Positions 27,121 through 36,391 of a DNA stretch of 64,000 nt are shown piece by piece. Source of the stretch: Bacilli bacterium (GTDB lineage: Bacteria > Bacillota_I > Bacilli_A > RF39 > UBA660); assembly GCA_017435485.1 (NCBI GenBank), contig JAFSEY010000010.1, positions 62,001-126,000 on the forward strand. Reading direction: 5' to 3'. The notes beneath the pieces were generated by a model. That model was not told the DNA's origin and made no database searches. It worked only from the letters and a program-made list of their open reading frames with translations. Position 1 is the stretch's first letter. Each line of letters begins with the position of its first letter. The position numbers and the translations under genes are program-made.

Positions 27121-27245
27121 CTCCATAAAATTAAAAAGGTAGATAATTAAACATTATCCACCTAAATAGTCTGTAAATTTATTATAAAATTACTGGCTGT
27201 TTACCTATCGCTATTTTGCAATCAGGTGGATATAAATCTCTTTCC
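27121..27245 (-). promoter_or_regulatory. L20-type leader with attenuator
   Basis: Minus strand. Arms 27153-27162 and 27138-27147 form a 10-bp stem (one G-U) with a short loop and a T run, an intrinsic terminator just before the infC binding site. An upstream segment ATCCACCT (27224-27231) is exactly complementary to AGGTGGAT (27156-27163) in the terminator's 5' arm, so it could form an antiterminator. This fits L20-dependent attenuation known for the Bacillus infC operon. Confidence 0.7.
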
Positions 27246-27263
27246 TCTTCAATATCGCTTTTA

Positions 27264-27292
27264 ATTATATGTTAAAACTTATTCATTGTCAA
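27264..27292 (-). promoter_or_regulatory. Consensus SigA promoter of infC-rpmI-rplT
   Basis: Minus strand: perfect -35 TTGACA (27287-27292), 17-bp spacer, perfect -10 TATAAT (27264-27269). The long leader starts just after it. Confidence 0.85.
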
Positions 27293-27303
27293 GCTTTTTT
27301 ATA

Positions 27304-28185
27304 CTAAATAATTTTATATTCTTTAGCGATTATTCTCCTATCACTGCAATATTCCATGATATATTTGTCATTTTTCTTAACTATTATTATTCCAATAGTT
27401 TTATCTTCATCAATTGTTTTAATATTTTTATCAATATAATTCATATATATTTCTATTTGTCCAGTATGTTCTTTCTTTAATTCAGTTATTTTAAATTCTA
27501 TAACTACATAACATCTAAATTTTATATTATATAAAAACAAATCTATATAATTATATTTATCTCCTATCTTTATTTTATATTCACTACCAATAAAACAAAA
27601 TGAATTGCCAAGTTCTTTCATAAAATTTTCTATATCTTCTAATATTAATTTTTGTAATATCTTTTCAGATATAATTTCATAATTATGTTTATTCTTAATT
27701 ATAATTGGATTCTTAATTAAATCTTTAACTTTAATAATTTCTTTATTCTGCAATTTTTTCTTTGTACTTTTTGGCAACCTGTTATAGTCATTATTTTTAA
27801 TTTTATCTCGGAGCTGTCTTACAGATAAATTTTGTTGCTCAACTATATCTATATAGTAACTTATTTCTTCCTGTTTTAATGATAACAATTCACAATAATG
27901 TGACCACGATAATTGTGCAGACAGTGTCTGCATTTTTTTGGTTAATTCATAAAATCTTATCATTAGCCACAAATTTCTTTTACTATAACCCCTACCTAAA
28001 TCTTTTGTTAATTTTAAAGAGTACTCATTTATTATTCCTTCACCATAATGTTTGCCAGCTTCTAATAACAACTTCCCTACGTTTAAATACTTTTGTAATT
28101 CATACTTATTTTTACTATAATCCTTTATTCTTTTATTTATCTCATTATCTATCAGCTCTTTTTTTATTTCGTAATAATAATTCAT
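27304..28185 (-). CDS. YhcG-family (DUF1016) PD-(D/E)xK nuclease, copy A
   Basis: A 293-residue protein. The N-terminal helical DUF1016 domain (~1-140) has VGKLLLEAGKHYGEGII and LSVRQLRDKI; the C-terminal nuclease domain has YNYIDLFLY, VVIEFK and GQIEIYMNYID, giving the D...ExK...Q active-site pattern intact. Such proteins are scattered widely and their role is uncertain (possible restriction or mobile-element defence). A paralogue lies at 47519, closely similar in the nuclease half but not in the middle recognition-like part. Both have the same 20-bp block upstream. Confidence 0.85.
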   Translation of the reverse strand: MNYYYEIKKELIDNEINKRIKDYSKNKYELQKYLNVGKLLLEAGKHYGEGIINEYSLKLTKDLGRGYSKRNLWLMIRFYELTKKMQTLSAQLSWSHYCELLSLKQEEISYYIDIVEQQNLSVRQLRDKIKNNDYNRLPKSTKKKLQNKEIIKVKDLIKNPIIIKNKHNYEIISEKILQKLILEDIENFMKELGNSFCFIGSEYKIKIGDKYNYIDLFLYNIKFRCYVVIEFKITELKKEHTGQIEIYMNYIDKNIKTIDEDKTIGIIIVKKNDKYIMEYCSDRRIIAKEYKII

Positions 28186-28202
28186 GACATATTGTTCCTT
28201 TC

Positions 28203-28222
28203 ACTAGTTATATTGCCAAAAA
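28203..28222 (-). promoter_or_regulatory. Conserved block upstream of YhcG copy A
   Basis: A 20-bp sequence identical to 48425-48444 upstream of copy B, and containing the core CAATATAACTAG on the minus strand. TATAAC could be the -10 box. The identity amid diverged surroundings suggests a shared promoter or operator. Confidence 0.55.
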
Positions 28223-28245
28223 AAGAAGACATTTCCTTTTAAAAC

Positions 28246-28271
28246 ACAAAAAAACAGCTTTTTCAAACTGT
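28246..28271 (-). terminator. Terminator of thrS
   Basis: Minus strand: 7-bp stem with a GAAA tetraloop (28254-28271) and a T run. Confidence 0.8.
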
Positions 28272-28274
28272 CTT

Positions 28275-30032
28275 TTACATAACTTTATTTAAAATACTTT
28301 CTTTTAGTAAAGTAACAAATTCATCTTGTGAAACAGTAATAGTTTCTTCACTACCATGTTTACGATAACTTATCATTTTTTCATCTACTTCTTTTTGCCC
28401 TAGAATTACAGTTATAGGTATTTTACGCATTACTGATTCTCTCATTCTATAACCAACTTTTTCTTCTCGATCATCAAGTTCAACTCTGATATCCTCATCA
28501 TGTAACATTTTATAAATATTTTCAGCATATTCCAAATGATAATTGTTATTGACTGGTAAAACATTTACTTGAGTTGGAGCAAGCCATAAAGGTAATGCCC
28601 CTTTTGTTTCTTCTAAATAGTAAGCAATAAAACGATCGATACTTCCGAATACTGCTCTATGTAATACTACTGGAGTTTTCTTGCTTCCATCACGATCAAC
28701 ATATGTTAAATTAAATTTAGCTGGTAAGCAAAAATCTAATTGACAAGTAGATAATGTGATTTCATTTCCTACTGCTGGTTTTACTTGAACATCTAATTTA
28801 GGGCCATAAAATGCTGCTTCACCAATTTTTTCAACATAATCAATTCCTATATCATCCAATACCTTTCTTAAAGTATTTTCGGCATCATCCCACATTTTAT
28901 CATCTGGGTGATATTTTACTTTATCTTCTGGATCACGTAATGATAATTCAAAGTGATAATCTGTAATATGAAGTTCATTATATACTTCTAAAATTAAATC
29001 AACAACACTTTTAAATTCTTCAGCTATTTGTTCTGGTGTAACAAATAAATGAGCATCATTTTGACAGAAAGATCTAACTCTTTCAATTCCTTTTAAAGCT
29101 CCACTAGCCTCAAAACGACAATCACGAGCTATTTCTCCAATTCTAATAGGTAAATCTCTATACGAATGGATATCATTAGCATAAATCATCATATGATGAG
29201 GACAATTCATTGGACGTAGAACAAATTCTTCTCCTTCAACTTCCATTTTTGGAAACATACTATCTTGATAATGATCCCAATGTCCACTAGTTTTATATAA
29301 TTCAACATTACCAAGCGGTGGAGTTAAGACATGCTTATAACCAATCTTTCTTTCTTTTCCTTTGATATAAGTTTCTAAAGCATCCCAAACTACATATCCG
29401 TTAGGTAAATACATTGGTAAACCTTTTCCTACTAAATCATGAGTCATAAAGATCCCTAAATCTTTACCCAATTTACGATGATCTCTTAATTTAGCATCTT
29501 CTAACTCTTGTATATGAGCATTTAACTCTTCCTCTGTTGGAAAACATACTCCATAAATTCTTTGTAACATTTTATTATTAGCATCACCTTTAAAATAAGC
29601 TCCACTGAATTTAATTAATTTAAAATTTTTACATTCTTTAACTGTATCAACATGGGGTCCCCGACATAAATCAGTAAAATCTCCTTGCGTATAAGTTGAA
29701 ATAATTGTACTATCTTCATCCATTCTTTCAATTAAATCAATTTTATATGGATCATCAGCAAATTGTTTTAATGCTTCTTCTTTTGTTATTTCATTACGTA
29801 CAATTCTTTTTCCGTCTTTACTAATCTTCTTCATTTCTTTTGAGATAGCTTCAATATCTTCTTCATTAATTACTTTATCCCCTAAATCAATATCATAGTA
29901 AAAACCACTTTCAACTACTGGTCCTACCCAAAACTTAGCCTCTGGCCATAAATGTTTCACTGCTTGAGCCATCATATGAGCACAACTATGATTTAATTTA
30001 TTTAATTTTTCATCTTCTTTAAAATTTACCAT
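28275..30032 (-). CDS. thrS: Threonyl-tRNA synthetase lacking the TGS domain
   Basis: Charges tRNA-Thr. The protein begins about 60 residues later than usual, directly in the editing (SAD) domain with NHSCAHMMAQAV and the zinc/editing residues; FTDLCRGPHV follows. The class II core has motif 2 (FEASGALKGIERVRSF), the zinc-binding cysteine in RPMNCPHHMMIY, and motif 3, and then the anticodon-binding domain. The missing TGS domain is seen also in some mycoplasma-type ThrRS. No alternative upstream start is possible since a small gene abuts it. Controlled by the T-box at 30241. Confidence 0.94.
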   Translation of the reverse strand: MVNFKEDEKLNKLNHSCAHMMAQAVKHLWPEAKFWVGPVVESGFYYDIDLGDKVINEEDIEAISKEMKKISKDGKRIVRNEITKEEALKQFADDPYKIDLIERMDEDSTIISTYTQGDFTDLCRGPHVDTVKECKNFKLIKFSGAYFKGDANNKMLQRIYGVCFPTEEELNAHIQELEDAKLRDHRKLGKDLGIFMTHDLVGKGLPMYLPNGYVVWDALETYIKGKERKIGYKHVLTPPLGNVELYKTSGHWDHYQDSMFPKMEVEGEEFVLRPMNCPHHMMIYANDIHSYRDLPIRIGEIARDCRFEASGALKGIERVRSFCQNDAHLFVTPEQIAEEFKSVVDLILEVYNELHITDYHFELSLRDPEDKVKYHPDDKMWDDAENTLRKVLDDIGIDYVEKIGEAAFYGPKLDVQVKPAVGNEITLSTCQLDFCLPAKFNLTYVDRDGSKKTPVVLHRAVFGSIDRFIAYYLEETKGALPLWLAPTQVNVLPVNNNYHLEYAENIYKMLHDEDIRVELDDREEKVGYRMRESVMRKIPITVILGQKEVDEKMISYRKHGSEETITVSQDEFVTLLKESILNKVM

Positions 30033-30214
30033 TATCTATTCCTTCTTTCTTCTAATTTTAATTTCATTAATTCTTTTTTTACTTTAGCATATTCTTCTTT
30101 TAATTTTTCTATGCTTTCTTTGGCATCAACATATTGACTATGATGATCATATTCATATTTAGCAATTTCCAAACGTAATTCATACATTTTGTTTTTCAAT
30201 TCTTCTTGAGTCAA
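30032..30214 (-). CDS. Small coiled-coil protein in the thrS operon
   Basis: Not recognised. A 60-residue, highly charged helical protein with heptad-like leucine spacing (MYELRLEIAKYEY ... IEKLKEEYAKVKKELMKLK). Its TTG start at 30214 follows AAGGAGTG with good spacing, right after the T-box terminator, and its stop overlaps the thrS start. It is therefore translated in the threonine-controlled unit. It contains almost no threonine, so it is not a leader attenuator peptide. Confidence 0.65.
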   Translation of the reverse strand: MTQEELKNKMYELRLEIAKYEYDHHSQYVDAKESIEKLKEEYAKVKKELMKLKLEERRNR

Positions 30215-30240
30215 ACTATCACTCCTTCATAAAATAAAAA

Positions 30241-30425
30241 ACCACACACTTGCCAGGAGCAAAGTATGCGGTACCATCCTTATTTTTACTTAATTAACAG
30301 CTAACGGTTTTAACCGGGTTTTATTAAACCTCTTGAAAAGTAGTAACTAATAAATATTTGGTTAATTTTCACCATCCATTAACTCTCTAATTCAAATTAA
30401 TTATTAATCGTGTCTTTTCGCTTTG
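30241..30425 (-). promoter_or_regulatory. T-box riboswitch of the thrS operon
   Basis: Minus strand. The T-box core AGGATGGTACCGCAT (30266-30280) is followed by a terminator (30241-30272) of 11 bp and six Ts. Upstream lies ~140 nt of structured leader with GGTGAAAATTAACC near 30360-30375 and ACT-containing sequence near 30340, compatible with a Thr specifier. Uncharged tRNA-Thr would stabilise the antiterminator. I could not fold stem I fully, so the specifier codon is inferred from the downstream gene. Confidence 0.88.
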
Positions 30426-30435
30426 ATTTAACAAG

Positions 30436-30464
30436 ATTCTAACACTATTTTATTTTTTCGTCAA
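30436..30464 (-). promoter_or_regulatory. SigA promoter of the T-box thrS operon
   Basis: Minus strand: -35 TTGACG (30459-30464), 17-bp spacer, -10 TAGAAT (30436-30441). It overlaps the 3' end of the membrane-protein gene. Confidence 0.75.
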
Positions 30465-30890
30465 CACTAATGCATCTTTTATTTTATACTTTATATATAA
30501 ACTTTTCCCTAATAGTAAACTTGCCAAAACAAATAATAGACTAACATAATTTTTTATTATATAAAAAAACGAAAAAACATATTCAGGACACCCTTCTGCG
30601 ATAAATAAAAATAAAAAACAACCACAAAATATAACAGTAATTTTAAAAAGAAATATAAGCCCTACTAAAGTTACAATAATTAACGTTAGTTGAATAATAT
30701 TTAAAACTTTTAAAACAATATCTTTTTGTTGTTTTTGGCTTTTCAGCTTTTCCTTATATTTTTCTTTACTACCACATATAGCAATAATTTCTTTTTTTAA
30801 TTGACAATTTAAAATTATCAAAAGAATTATAAGAGGAACAAAAAACATAAAATAATCAAGAAGAGTATTTAAATAAATTTCTACATCCAT
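30450..30890 (-). CDS. Hypothetical membrane protein
   Basis: Not recognised. A 146-residue protein with about four membrane spans and a basic cytosolic loop (KEKYKEKLKSQKQQK). The start at 30890 (MDVEIYL) follows AGGTGAG by ~8 nt; a GTG three codons upstream sits on the binding site. It lies between clpB and the thrS operon on the same strand. Confidence 0.6.
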   Translation of the reverse strand: MDVEIYLNTLLDYFMFFVPLIILLIILNCQLKKEIIAICGSKEKYKEKLKSQKQQKDIVLKVLNIIQLTLIIVTLVGLIFLFKITVIFCGCFLFLFIAEGCPEYVFSFFYIIKNYVSLLFVLASLLLGKSLYIKYKIKDALVLTKK

Positions 30891-30971
30891 ATGTACCACT
30901 CACCTATTATTTTTAGTATATCATATTCTTTATTATATAAAAACAAAAGTTTACGTAGTGAAACGTAAGCT

Positions 30972-33065
30972 TTACAATATTACAAATTTATCATTTATTA
31001 CATCAATATTTATAGTTGTATTTGCTTTAATTTCATTCCTTATAATAGCATTAGCAAGTAGAGTTTCAATATTTTTAGCAACATAACGTTTTATCGGTCT
31101 TGCCCCAAAACTTGGTTCAAAAGAATTTTCAATGATATAATCTTTAGCTTTATCAGATAAATTAATTTTAATATTTAAATCATTCAAACGCATCTCTAAT
31201 TCTAAAATAATTTTTTCTAATATTTCATAAATAACTTCTTTATTTAACGAATTAAAAGTAATTATTTCATCAATACGATTAATAAATTCTGGACGGAAAT
31301 GTTTTTTTAATTCTTCAAAGACAATCATTTCATAATTATCTTGATTATTTAAAATATATTCACTTCCAATATTACTTGTCATAATAATAATTGTGTTTTT
31401 AAAATCAACTAACCGACCTTGTGAATCAGTAATTCTTCCATCATCTAATATTTGTAATAAAATATTAAACACATCTGGATGCGCTTTTTCGATTTCATCA
31501 AATAAAACTATACTATATGGATTTCTTCTAACTGCTTCTGTTAACTGGCCACCTTCATCATAACCAACATACCCTGGAGGAGCTCCAACTAATCTAGATA
31601 CATTAAATGCTTCCATATATTCAGAACAATCAATTCTAATCATATGTCTTTCATCATCAAATAGTTCATAAGCTAAGCTTTTAGCTACTTCTGTTTTACC
31701 TACACCAGTAGGTCCTAAAAAGATAAATGAACCAATTGGACGATTAGGGTCTTTAATTCCACTACGACTTCTAATAATGGCATCTGAAATTACTTCTAAA
31801 GCCTTATCTTGACCTTTTACTCTTAATTTTAAATTATCTTTTAAATTAAGTAATTTTTCTTTTTCACCACCAATTAATTTACTAATTGGAATATTAGTCC
31901 ATTTCGAAATAACTTTAGCAATATCTTCTTCATCTACTATATCACTTAAAATATGAGAAGTATTATTTTGTTTCATTTGTTCTAATTCTTTTTCTAACTT
32001 TGGAATTAAACCATGGCGTAATTTAGCAGCGTTTTCTAAATCATAATTATTTTCCGCTGTTTTTAAATCAAACTTAGCTTTTTCTAGTTCTTCTTTTTTA
32101 CTATTAATTTGTTCATTTAAATTCTTTTCATTTTCCCATAAAGTTCTAGCTTCATTTTCTTCTTTTTTTAGATTATTAAGTTCTTCTTCTATTTTCTCTA
32201 ATCTTTTTAAAGACATTTCATCTTTTTCTTTTTTTAATGCTTGCTTTTCTATTTCTAAACGCATTATAGATCTAGTTAAATTATCCAATTCAACTGGAAC
32301 AGAATCAAGTTGAATTTTAATTGTTGCACAAGCTTCATCAATTAAATCAATAGCTTTATCTGGTAAAAAACGATCCGTAATATATCGATCCGATAAAGAA
32401 GCTGCTGCTACTAATGCATTATCTTTAATATTAACTTTATGATATAATTCAAATCTTTCTTTTAAACCTCTTAAGATAGTTATTGTATCCATCACATTTG
32501 GAGCTTTAACAATTATTTTTTGTAAACGTCGTTCCAAAGCTCCATCTTTTTCAATATACTTACGATATTCATTTAAGGTAGTTGCTCCAATTAAACGAAT
32601 TTCACCACGGGCAAGCATTGGTTTTAACATATTGCCAGCATCCATAGCACCTTCCGCTCCAGCTCCAACTATCATATGAATTTCATCAATGAATAAAATA
32701 ATTTCTCCATCACTATCTTTAATCGCTTTTAATACTTTCTTTAAACGTTCTTCAAATTCTCCACGATATTTAGCGCCAGCAATCAAAGCTCCCATATCTA
32801 ATTCCCAAATTCTTTTGTTTTTTAAAGAATCGGGAACATCTTTTTTGATTATACGTTCAGCTAAACCTTCCACAATTGCAGTTTTACCAACACCCGGTTC
32901 ACCAATTAAAACGGGATTATTTTTCGTTTTACGTGACAATATTCTTGTAATACTTCTAATCTCATCATCTCTTCCAATAATAGGATCAACTTTATTATTT
33001 AAAACATTTTGCGTAATATCTCTCCCATATTTTTCTAAGACATTTTCTTCATTTTCCATATTCAT
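30972..33065 (-). CDS. clpB: ATP-dependent disaggregase ClpB without the N-terminal domain
   Basis: AAA+ disaggregase that works with DnaK to rescue aggregates. It starts at the linker before NBD1 and lacks the ~150-residue Clp N domain. NBD1 has GEPGVGKTA and LFIDEIHMI; the coiled-coil M domain (~residues 270-380) marks it as ClpB; NBD2 has GPTGVGKTE and [13 protein letters not shown] 697-aa form resembles the short ClpB made by internal start in other bacteria, but here it is the only form. Transcription is under a CIRCE-covered promoter. Confidence 0.93.
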   Translation of the reverse strand: MNMENEENVLEKYGRDITQNVLNNKVDPIIGRDDEIRSITRILSRKTKNNPVLIGEPGVGKTAIVEGLAERIIKKDVPDSLKNKRIWELDMGALIAGAKYRGEFEERLKKVLKAIKDSDGEIILFIDEIHMIVGAGAEGAMDAGNMLKPMLARGEIRLIGATTLNEYRKYIEKDGALERRLQKIIVKAPNVMDTITILRGLKERFELYHKVNIKDNALVAAASLSDRYITDRFLPDKAIDLIDEACATIKIQLDSVPVELDNLTRSIMRLEIEKQALKKEKDEMSLKRLEKIEEELNNLKKEENEARTLWENEKNLNEQINSKKEELEKAKFDLKTAENNYDLENAAKLRHGLIPKLEKELEQMKQNNTSHILSDIVDEEDIAKVISKWTNIPISKLIGGEKEKLLNLKDNLKLRVKGQDKALEVISDAIIRSRSGIKDPNRPIGSFIFLGPTGVGKTEVAKSLAYELFDDERHMIRIDCSEYMEAFNVSRLVGAPPGYVGYDEGGQLTEAVRRNPYSIVLFDEIEKAHPDVFNILLQILDDGRITDSQGRLVDFKNTIIIMTSNIGSEYILNNQDNYEMIVFEELKKHFRPEFINRIDEIITFNSLNKEVIYEILEKIILELEMRLNDLNIKINLSDKAKDYIIENSFEPSFGARPIKRYVAKNIETLLANAIIRNEIKANTTINIDVINDKFVIL

Positions 33066-33091
33066 AAATATTCCCTCCTTTTTACAAATCC

Positions 33092-33120
33092 ATTATAATA
33101 CGCGAATTAGCACTTGTCAA
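33092..33120 (-). promoter_or_regulatory. Consensus SigA promoter of clpB
   Basis: Minus strand: -35 TTGACA (33115-33120), 17-bp spacer, -10 TATAAT (33092-33097). The -35 is inside the CIRCE operator. Confidence 0.85.
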
Positions 33121-33133
33121 CCACAAGTGCTAA
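33107..33133. promoter_or_regulatory. CIRCE operator (HrcA site) upstream of clpB
   Basis: Perfect 9-bp inverted repeat TTAGCACTT-N9-AAGTGCTAA. It differs from the consensus TTAGCACTC-N9-GAGTGCTAA at the innermost pair only. Binding of HrcA would cover the -35 box, so clpB should be heat-inducible. hrcA is not in the window. Confidence 0.92.
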
Positions 33134-33139
33134 TTTATG

Positions 33140-33171
33140 ACTTTTAAAAAATTGGGATTTCTCTCAATTTT
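33140..33171 (-). terminator. Terminator of dnaB-dnaI
   Basis: Minus strand: 7-bp stem (arms 33165-33171 and 33148-33154) followed by TTTTTT-like run. It isolates clpB from dnaI. Confidence 0.6.
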
Positions 33172-34057
33172 ATTTCCTTCTATTTTCACTTAACATTTCA
33201 ACATCTTCAGTTAAATGTTTAATTCTTTCAATAATTCTTCTTGCTTTAACTTGATCAACACTGTTCGAAGCAGTTGCTAAATGTTTTTCTAATTCCTCAA
33301 TACTTAGATTCGATGTAAAAAATGTTGGAAGACTATTATTCATTCTTGATTGAAGTATAGTTCCTAATACTTCATCCCTTCCCCATTCAGTAACTTTTTC
33401 AGCCCCAATATCATCAATTAATAATAAATCAACATTTTGATAATAATCCATCTTAGTCCCAAAAAAATCCCAATCATCTTTTAAAGTTCTTAAAATTTGA
33501 GGAAAATAAACTATCGCTGTAGTAACTTTTTTATTTAACTTTAATTCATTAAATAAAGCTGAAACTAAATAAGTTTTTCCGCATCCAAAATTACCATGCA
33601 AATATAACCCCTTTAAAACTGATGATTTAGAATAATTATCATAAAATTTTTTTAACCACTTAATAACTTCCACTCTATTTTTATCAGTTATATCTATATC
33701 TTTCATTCTAGCATTTTCAATTTGCTTTTCGGCACTCGGACGATTTTCCAAATCACGCTCTAACTCTTTTTGATACTTACAAGGAGCATAATCAAATTTT
33801 ATTTTATCGCAGTAAACATTAGGAAAATAAACATGTCCAGCTAACCTATTTTGGCATTCATATAGCCCCTTACATTCTCTACAGCATTTCAATTCATTTG
33901 CACACTCTTGTAATTTAGAAGTGTTTTTTTCTAATTCTTCTTTAGATGCATCTAATCTTTTTGTTAAATTAACAAAATCTTTATCTTTTAACGCTTCCTT
34001 GTACTCATTACCTAATACTTCTAATGTGTCACGAACATCCATTTTTAACTTTTCCAT
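33170..34057 (-). CDS. dnaI: Primosomal helicase loader DnaI
   Basis: AAA+ ATPase that loads the replicative helicase at oriC or restart sites. The N-terminal ~135 residues hold the cysteine cluster (CANELKCCRECKGLYEC ... YCDKIKFDYAPC), consistent with the zinc-binding helicase-interaction domain of DnaI. The ATPase domain has GNFGCGKTYLVSALF and LLIDDIGAE. It follows dnaB by 4 bp, the same pair as in Bacillus. Confidence 0.93.
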   Translation of the reverse strand: MEKLKMDVRDTLEVLGNEYKEALKDKDFVNLTKRLDASKEELEKNTSKLQECANELKCCRECKGLYECQNRLAGHVYFPNVYCDKIKFDYAPCKYQKELERDLENRPSAEKQIENARMKDIDITDKNRVEVIKWLKKFYDNYSKSSVLKGLYLHGNFGCGKTYLVSALFNELKLNKKVTTAIVYFPQILRTLKDDWDFFGTKMDYYQNVDLLLIDDIGAEKVTEWGRDEVLGTILQSRMNNSLPTFFTSNLSIEELEKHLATASNSVDQVKARRIIERIKHLTEDVEMLSENRRK

Positions 34058-34061
34058 GTAA

Positions 34062-35327
34062 TCACCTAAATTCTTTTAACAAATCTTTCAATTCTTGTTC
34101 TTCGGTTTCACTAATTTCTTGTTTTTTATTTTCTTTATCAAACCATTCTGGATTTGCTTGATTAGTTCCTTTTATTACTTTTTTAGTAGTCTTTTTATGT
34201 TCTTTTTCAGCAAATTCCATCGCTTCTTTCGCTGTTGTTATTTTAGCTCTTTTCCATTGTCCTGCAATTGTTTCAACTAACGCAGTCGTCAGTTTATTAT
34301 TATTCTTCTTTAAAACATAGTCGATTAAAACATTAACTACAGCTGGATTTAATTCAACATCGATAAGCAAATTTTCTAACAACCTTAAATCTCTTTGCGT
34401 TGGAGTTGTCCCATTATATTTACTTTTTAAGAAGTCATATGGCGAAGTATTTTCAAACACTGCAATAATTTTACCTCTTTTAGTATTATCTCCTGTCGGA
34501 CTTTTCAAATATTCTGGCTGACTACGATAAATTAAAGTTGGAAGTCCTCCATTATTATATTGATAATATTTACGACAAGTTTTTCTTAATTCTTCCTTAT
34601 CCAAACAACCTTTTCCATTAATAACAATTCTTAATAATTCACACATTTTTAAAGTATCTATATTATATACATAAGACAAATTATTTAATAATGCTCTAGT
34701 CTTTTTATTTAACATTCTTTCACTAATTAAGGATGATGGAATTGTTTCTAAAAGCAAATCAAAATCAATTTGACCTTCCGCATCAACTAACGCTGTTGTT
34801 CTTTCTTTTACATCAAAGCTTGCTATGTGACTAGTCGTTTCAAAAGTATCTTTAATTTTCTTAGTAATATCTTCATAATCCTTTAAATCCACTTTTATTT
34901 TTTCATATTGTTTTTTTAAAAGTTCATACTCAAATTTACCAACATTATTATACAAAACAATATTAAATATTGGATGATTAAAAAATTCAGCAGCACTTAA
35001 AGGGGAATATAATTCATAAACATACTCATTTATATCACTTTGTTTAATATAAGTTTTTAATAACCCTACAGCTTCTAAACATTCTCTACTTTTTCGAATA
35101 TTATCTAAATCTTTTTTTAAAATAGTCATTAAATGATGATGAGAAAAATCGATGCTCATCGTTTCAGTTTTATCTAAGTCACTCCACAATGTTAAATATA
35201 AACTTACTGCTCCATCGCCAATGATCGGTTCGTAAAGATTAATCAAGTTCTTTTTATCTATCTCTGTTAAAATAGTTTTATTTATTACAACATATTTATC
35301 CGCTGGCAACAAACTAATAACTTTCAT
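34062..35327 (-). CDS. dnaB: Replication initiation/membrane attachment protein DnaB (DnaD-like)
   Basis: Gram-positive DnaB, a helicase-loading cofactor and not the helicase. The N-terminal winged-helix (LLPADKYVVINKTILTE; LINLYEPIIGDGAVSLYLTLW) and the C-terminal DnaD-like domain (SPYDFLKSKYNGTTPTQRDLRLLENLL) are seen. The lysine-rich C-terminus follows. The start at 35327 (MKVISLL) follows GGTGAAG. Length 421 aa is slightly below Bacillus DnaB. Works with DnaI and DnaD. Confidence 0.9.
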   Translation of the reverse strand: MKVISLLPADKYVVINKTILTEIDKKNLINLYEPIIGDGAVSLYLTLWSDLDKTETMSIDFSHHHLMTILKKDLDNIRKSRECLEAVGLLKTYIKQSDINEYVYELYSPLSAAEFFNHPIFNIVLYNNVGKFEYELLKKQYEKIKVDLKDYEDITKKIKDTFETTSHIASFDVKERTTALVDAEGQIDFDLLLETIPSSLISERMLNKKTRALLNNLSYVYNIDTLKMCELLRIVINGKGCLDKEELRKTCRKYYQYNNGGLPTLIYRSQPEYLKSPTGDNTKRGKIIAVFENTSPYDFLKSKYNGTTPTQRDLRLLENLLIDVELNPAVVNVLIDYVLKKNNNKLTTALVETIAGQWKRAKITTAKEAMEFAEKEHKKTTKKVIKGTNQANPEWFDKENKKQEISETEEQELKDLLKEFR

Positions 35328-35376
35328 AATCTTCACCTTCTTTAACTCATATTATAACTAATAAAATATTAGTAAA

Positions 35377-35411
35377 CAAGAAAAAAACACTTAATCTTAG
35401 ATTAAATGTTT
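35377..35411 (-). terminator. Terminator after the thioredoxin-like gene
   Basis: Minus strand: 12-bp stem (one G-U) with arms 35400-35411 and 35385-35396, followed by Ts. Confidence 0.8.
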
Positions 35412-36126
35412 AACAACCTTTTGAAGTACACATATCACTATTCATTTCATCTATCATCGTTTGATAAATATCTTTTAATTGGCTTGCTTCTTCTTTAGTT
35501 AAATGTTTACCTTTAACAGCAGTATCAACAGTAACTTCATGAAAACCAACTATTTGGCCATCTTTAACTGCAACAACAGTCGGAGCATATAACCTTTTTA
35601 CTCCGGTAGGATAAGATTTACCATCTTTATCACTAATTTCATAATCAGTCAAATATTTTTTTAATATATCTAAAATTTTATAATAGTTTTCGGTACCACT
35701 TGATATTTTAACTGCTTGACCATTTATAACTTCATAAGTATCTCTACTATTTAAAATATCAACATAATAAATATTTTTTATTTCATTTTCTTTTGCTACA
35801 TCGTTTAAAATATTTATCATACTACGACAATATGGACATGGAGCAAATCCAAAATAAATTAAAGCTGTATCATTTTTTAATAGTTTTAACGCTTCTTCTT
35901 CACTTGCATATTTAAATAAATTATCTTTGTCCACTTTAACTTCTAAATACTCAATATCAGTACCTTCATAAGTTTTTCCATTTAATGATTCATACTCTTT
36001 TTTAAATTTAGCTGCATCACTTAACGATTTATCATCTCTCTCTATAAATAGATATACTCCAATTCCAATTACAACAGCAAATATAAATGCTATTATTCCT
36101 AATAAAATTTTTTGATTTTTTTCCAT
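35410..36126 (-). CDS. Membrane-anchored thioredoxin-like protein
   Basis: A 238-residue protein with an N-terminal membrane anchor (~7-29) and an extracytoplasmic thioredoxin-like domain. The active site is FAPCPYCRSM (CxxC) and a cis-proline is likely in RLYAPTVVAV. About 45 residues between strands (NSRDTYEVIN ... YPTG) form an insert. It ends in DMCTSKGC with two more cysteines. Likely acts in disulfide exchange outside the membrane; partner unknown. It is preceded by a tiny membrane protein gene. Confidence 0.78.
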   Translation of the reverse strand: MEKNQKILLGIIAFIFAVVIGIGVYLFIERDDKSLSDAAKFKKEYESLNGKTYEGTDIEYLEVKVDKDNLFKYASEEEALKLLKNDTALIYFGFAPCPYCRSMINILNDVAKENEIKNIYYVDILNSRDTYEVINGQAVKISSGTENYYKILDILKKYLTDYEISDKDGKSYPTGVKRLYAPTVVAVKDGQIVGFHEVTVDTAVKGKHLTKEEASQLKDIYQTMIDEMNSDMCTSKGC

Positions 36127-36138
36127 AATACAACTTCC

Positions 36139-36285
36139 TTACAAAACTAATTTATAAATTACATATAATATTAACATTAACAAAACAATAAGTAATATAA
36201 TTATTAAAGTGTTTTTTAAATTATTATTTTTTTTATGTTTTATAATTGAAACTTGAATATCTTCAATTTTATCTCTATTTTTCAT
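36139..36285 (-). CDS. Tiny single-span membrane protein
   Basis: A 48-residue protein too short for routine calling. ATG at 36283-36285 follows GGTGGT with good spacing. The first 26 residues are polar and basic (KHKKNNNLKN) and the rest is one hydrophobic helix. It ends 12 bp before the thioredoxin-like gene, so the two are probably cotranscribed. Function unknown. Confidence 0.55.
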   Translation of the reverse strand: MKNRDKIEDIQVSIIKHKKNNNLKNTLIIILLIVLLMLILYVIYKLVL

Positions 36286-36342
36286 TAATACCACCATTAA
36301 AATTATAAATAAATTTATTATTAAAGTAAAGCTAAAAAATGC

Positions 36343-36371
36343 TAGACAAAGAAATTTTGTTGTGTTATTAT
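36343..36371 (+). promoter_or_regulatory. Promoter of tRNA-Met
   Basis: Plus strand: -35 TAGACA (36343-36348), 17-bp spacer, -10 TATTAT (36366-36371), about 20 bp before the tRNA. Confidence 0.7.
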
Positions 36372-36391
36372 ATTATTGCTTAAGCAAAGAT

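Noticed and set aside
30266-30280. Threonine-rich leader peptide attenuation for thrS
   Set aside because: The T-box core sequence and terminator are clear, and the small downstream protein has almost no threonine.
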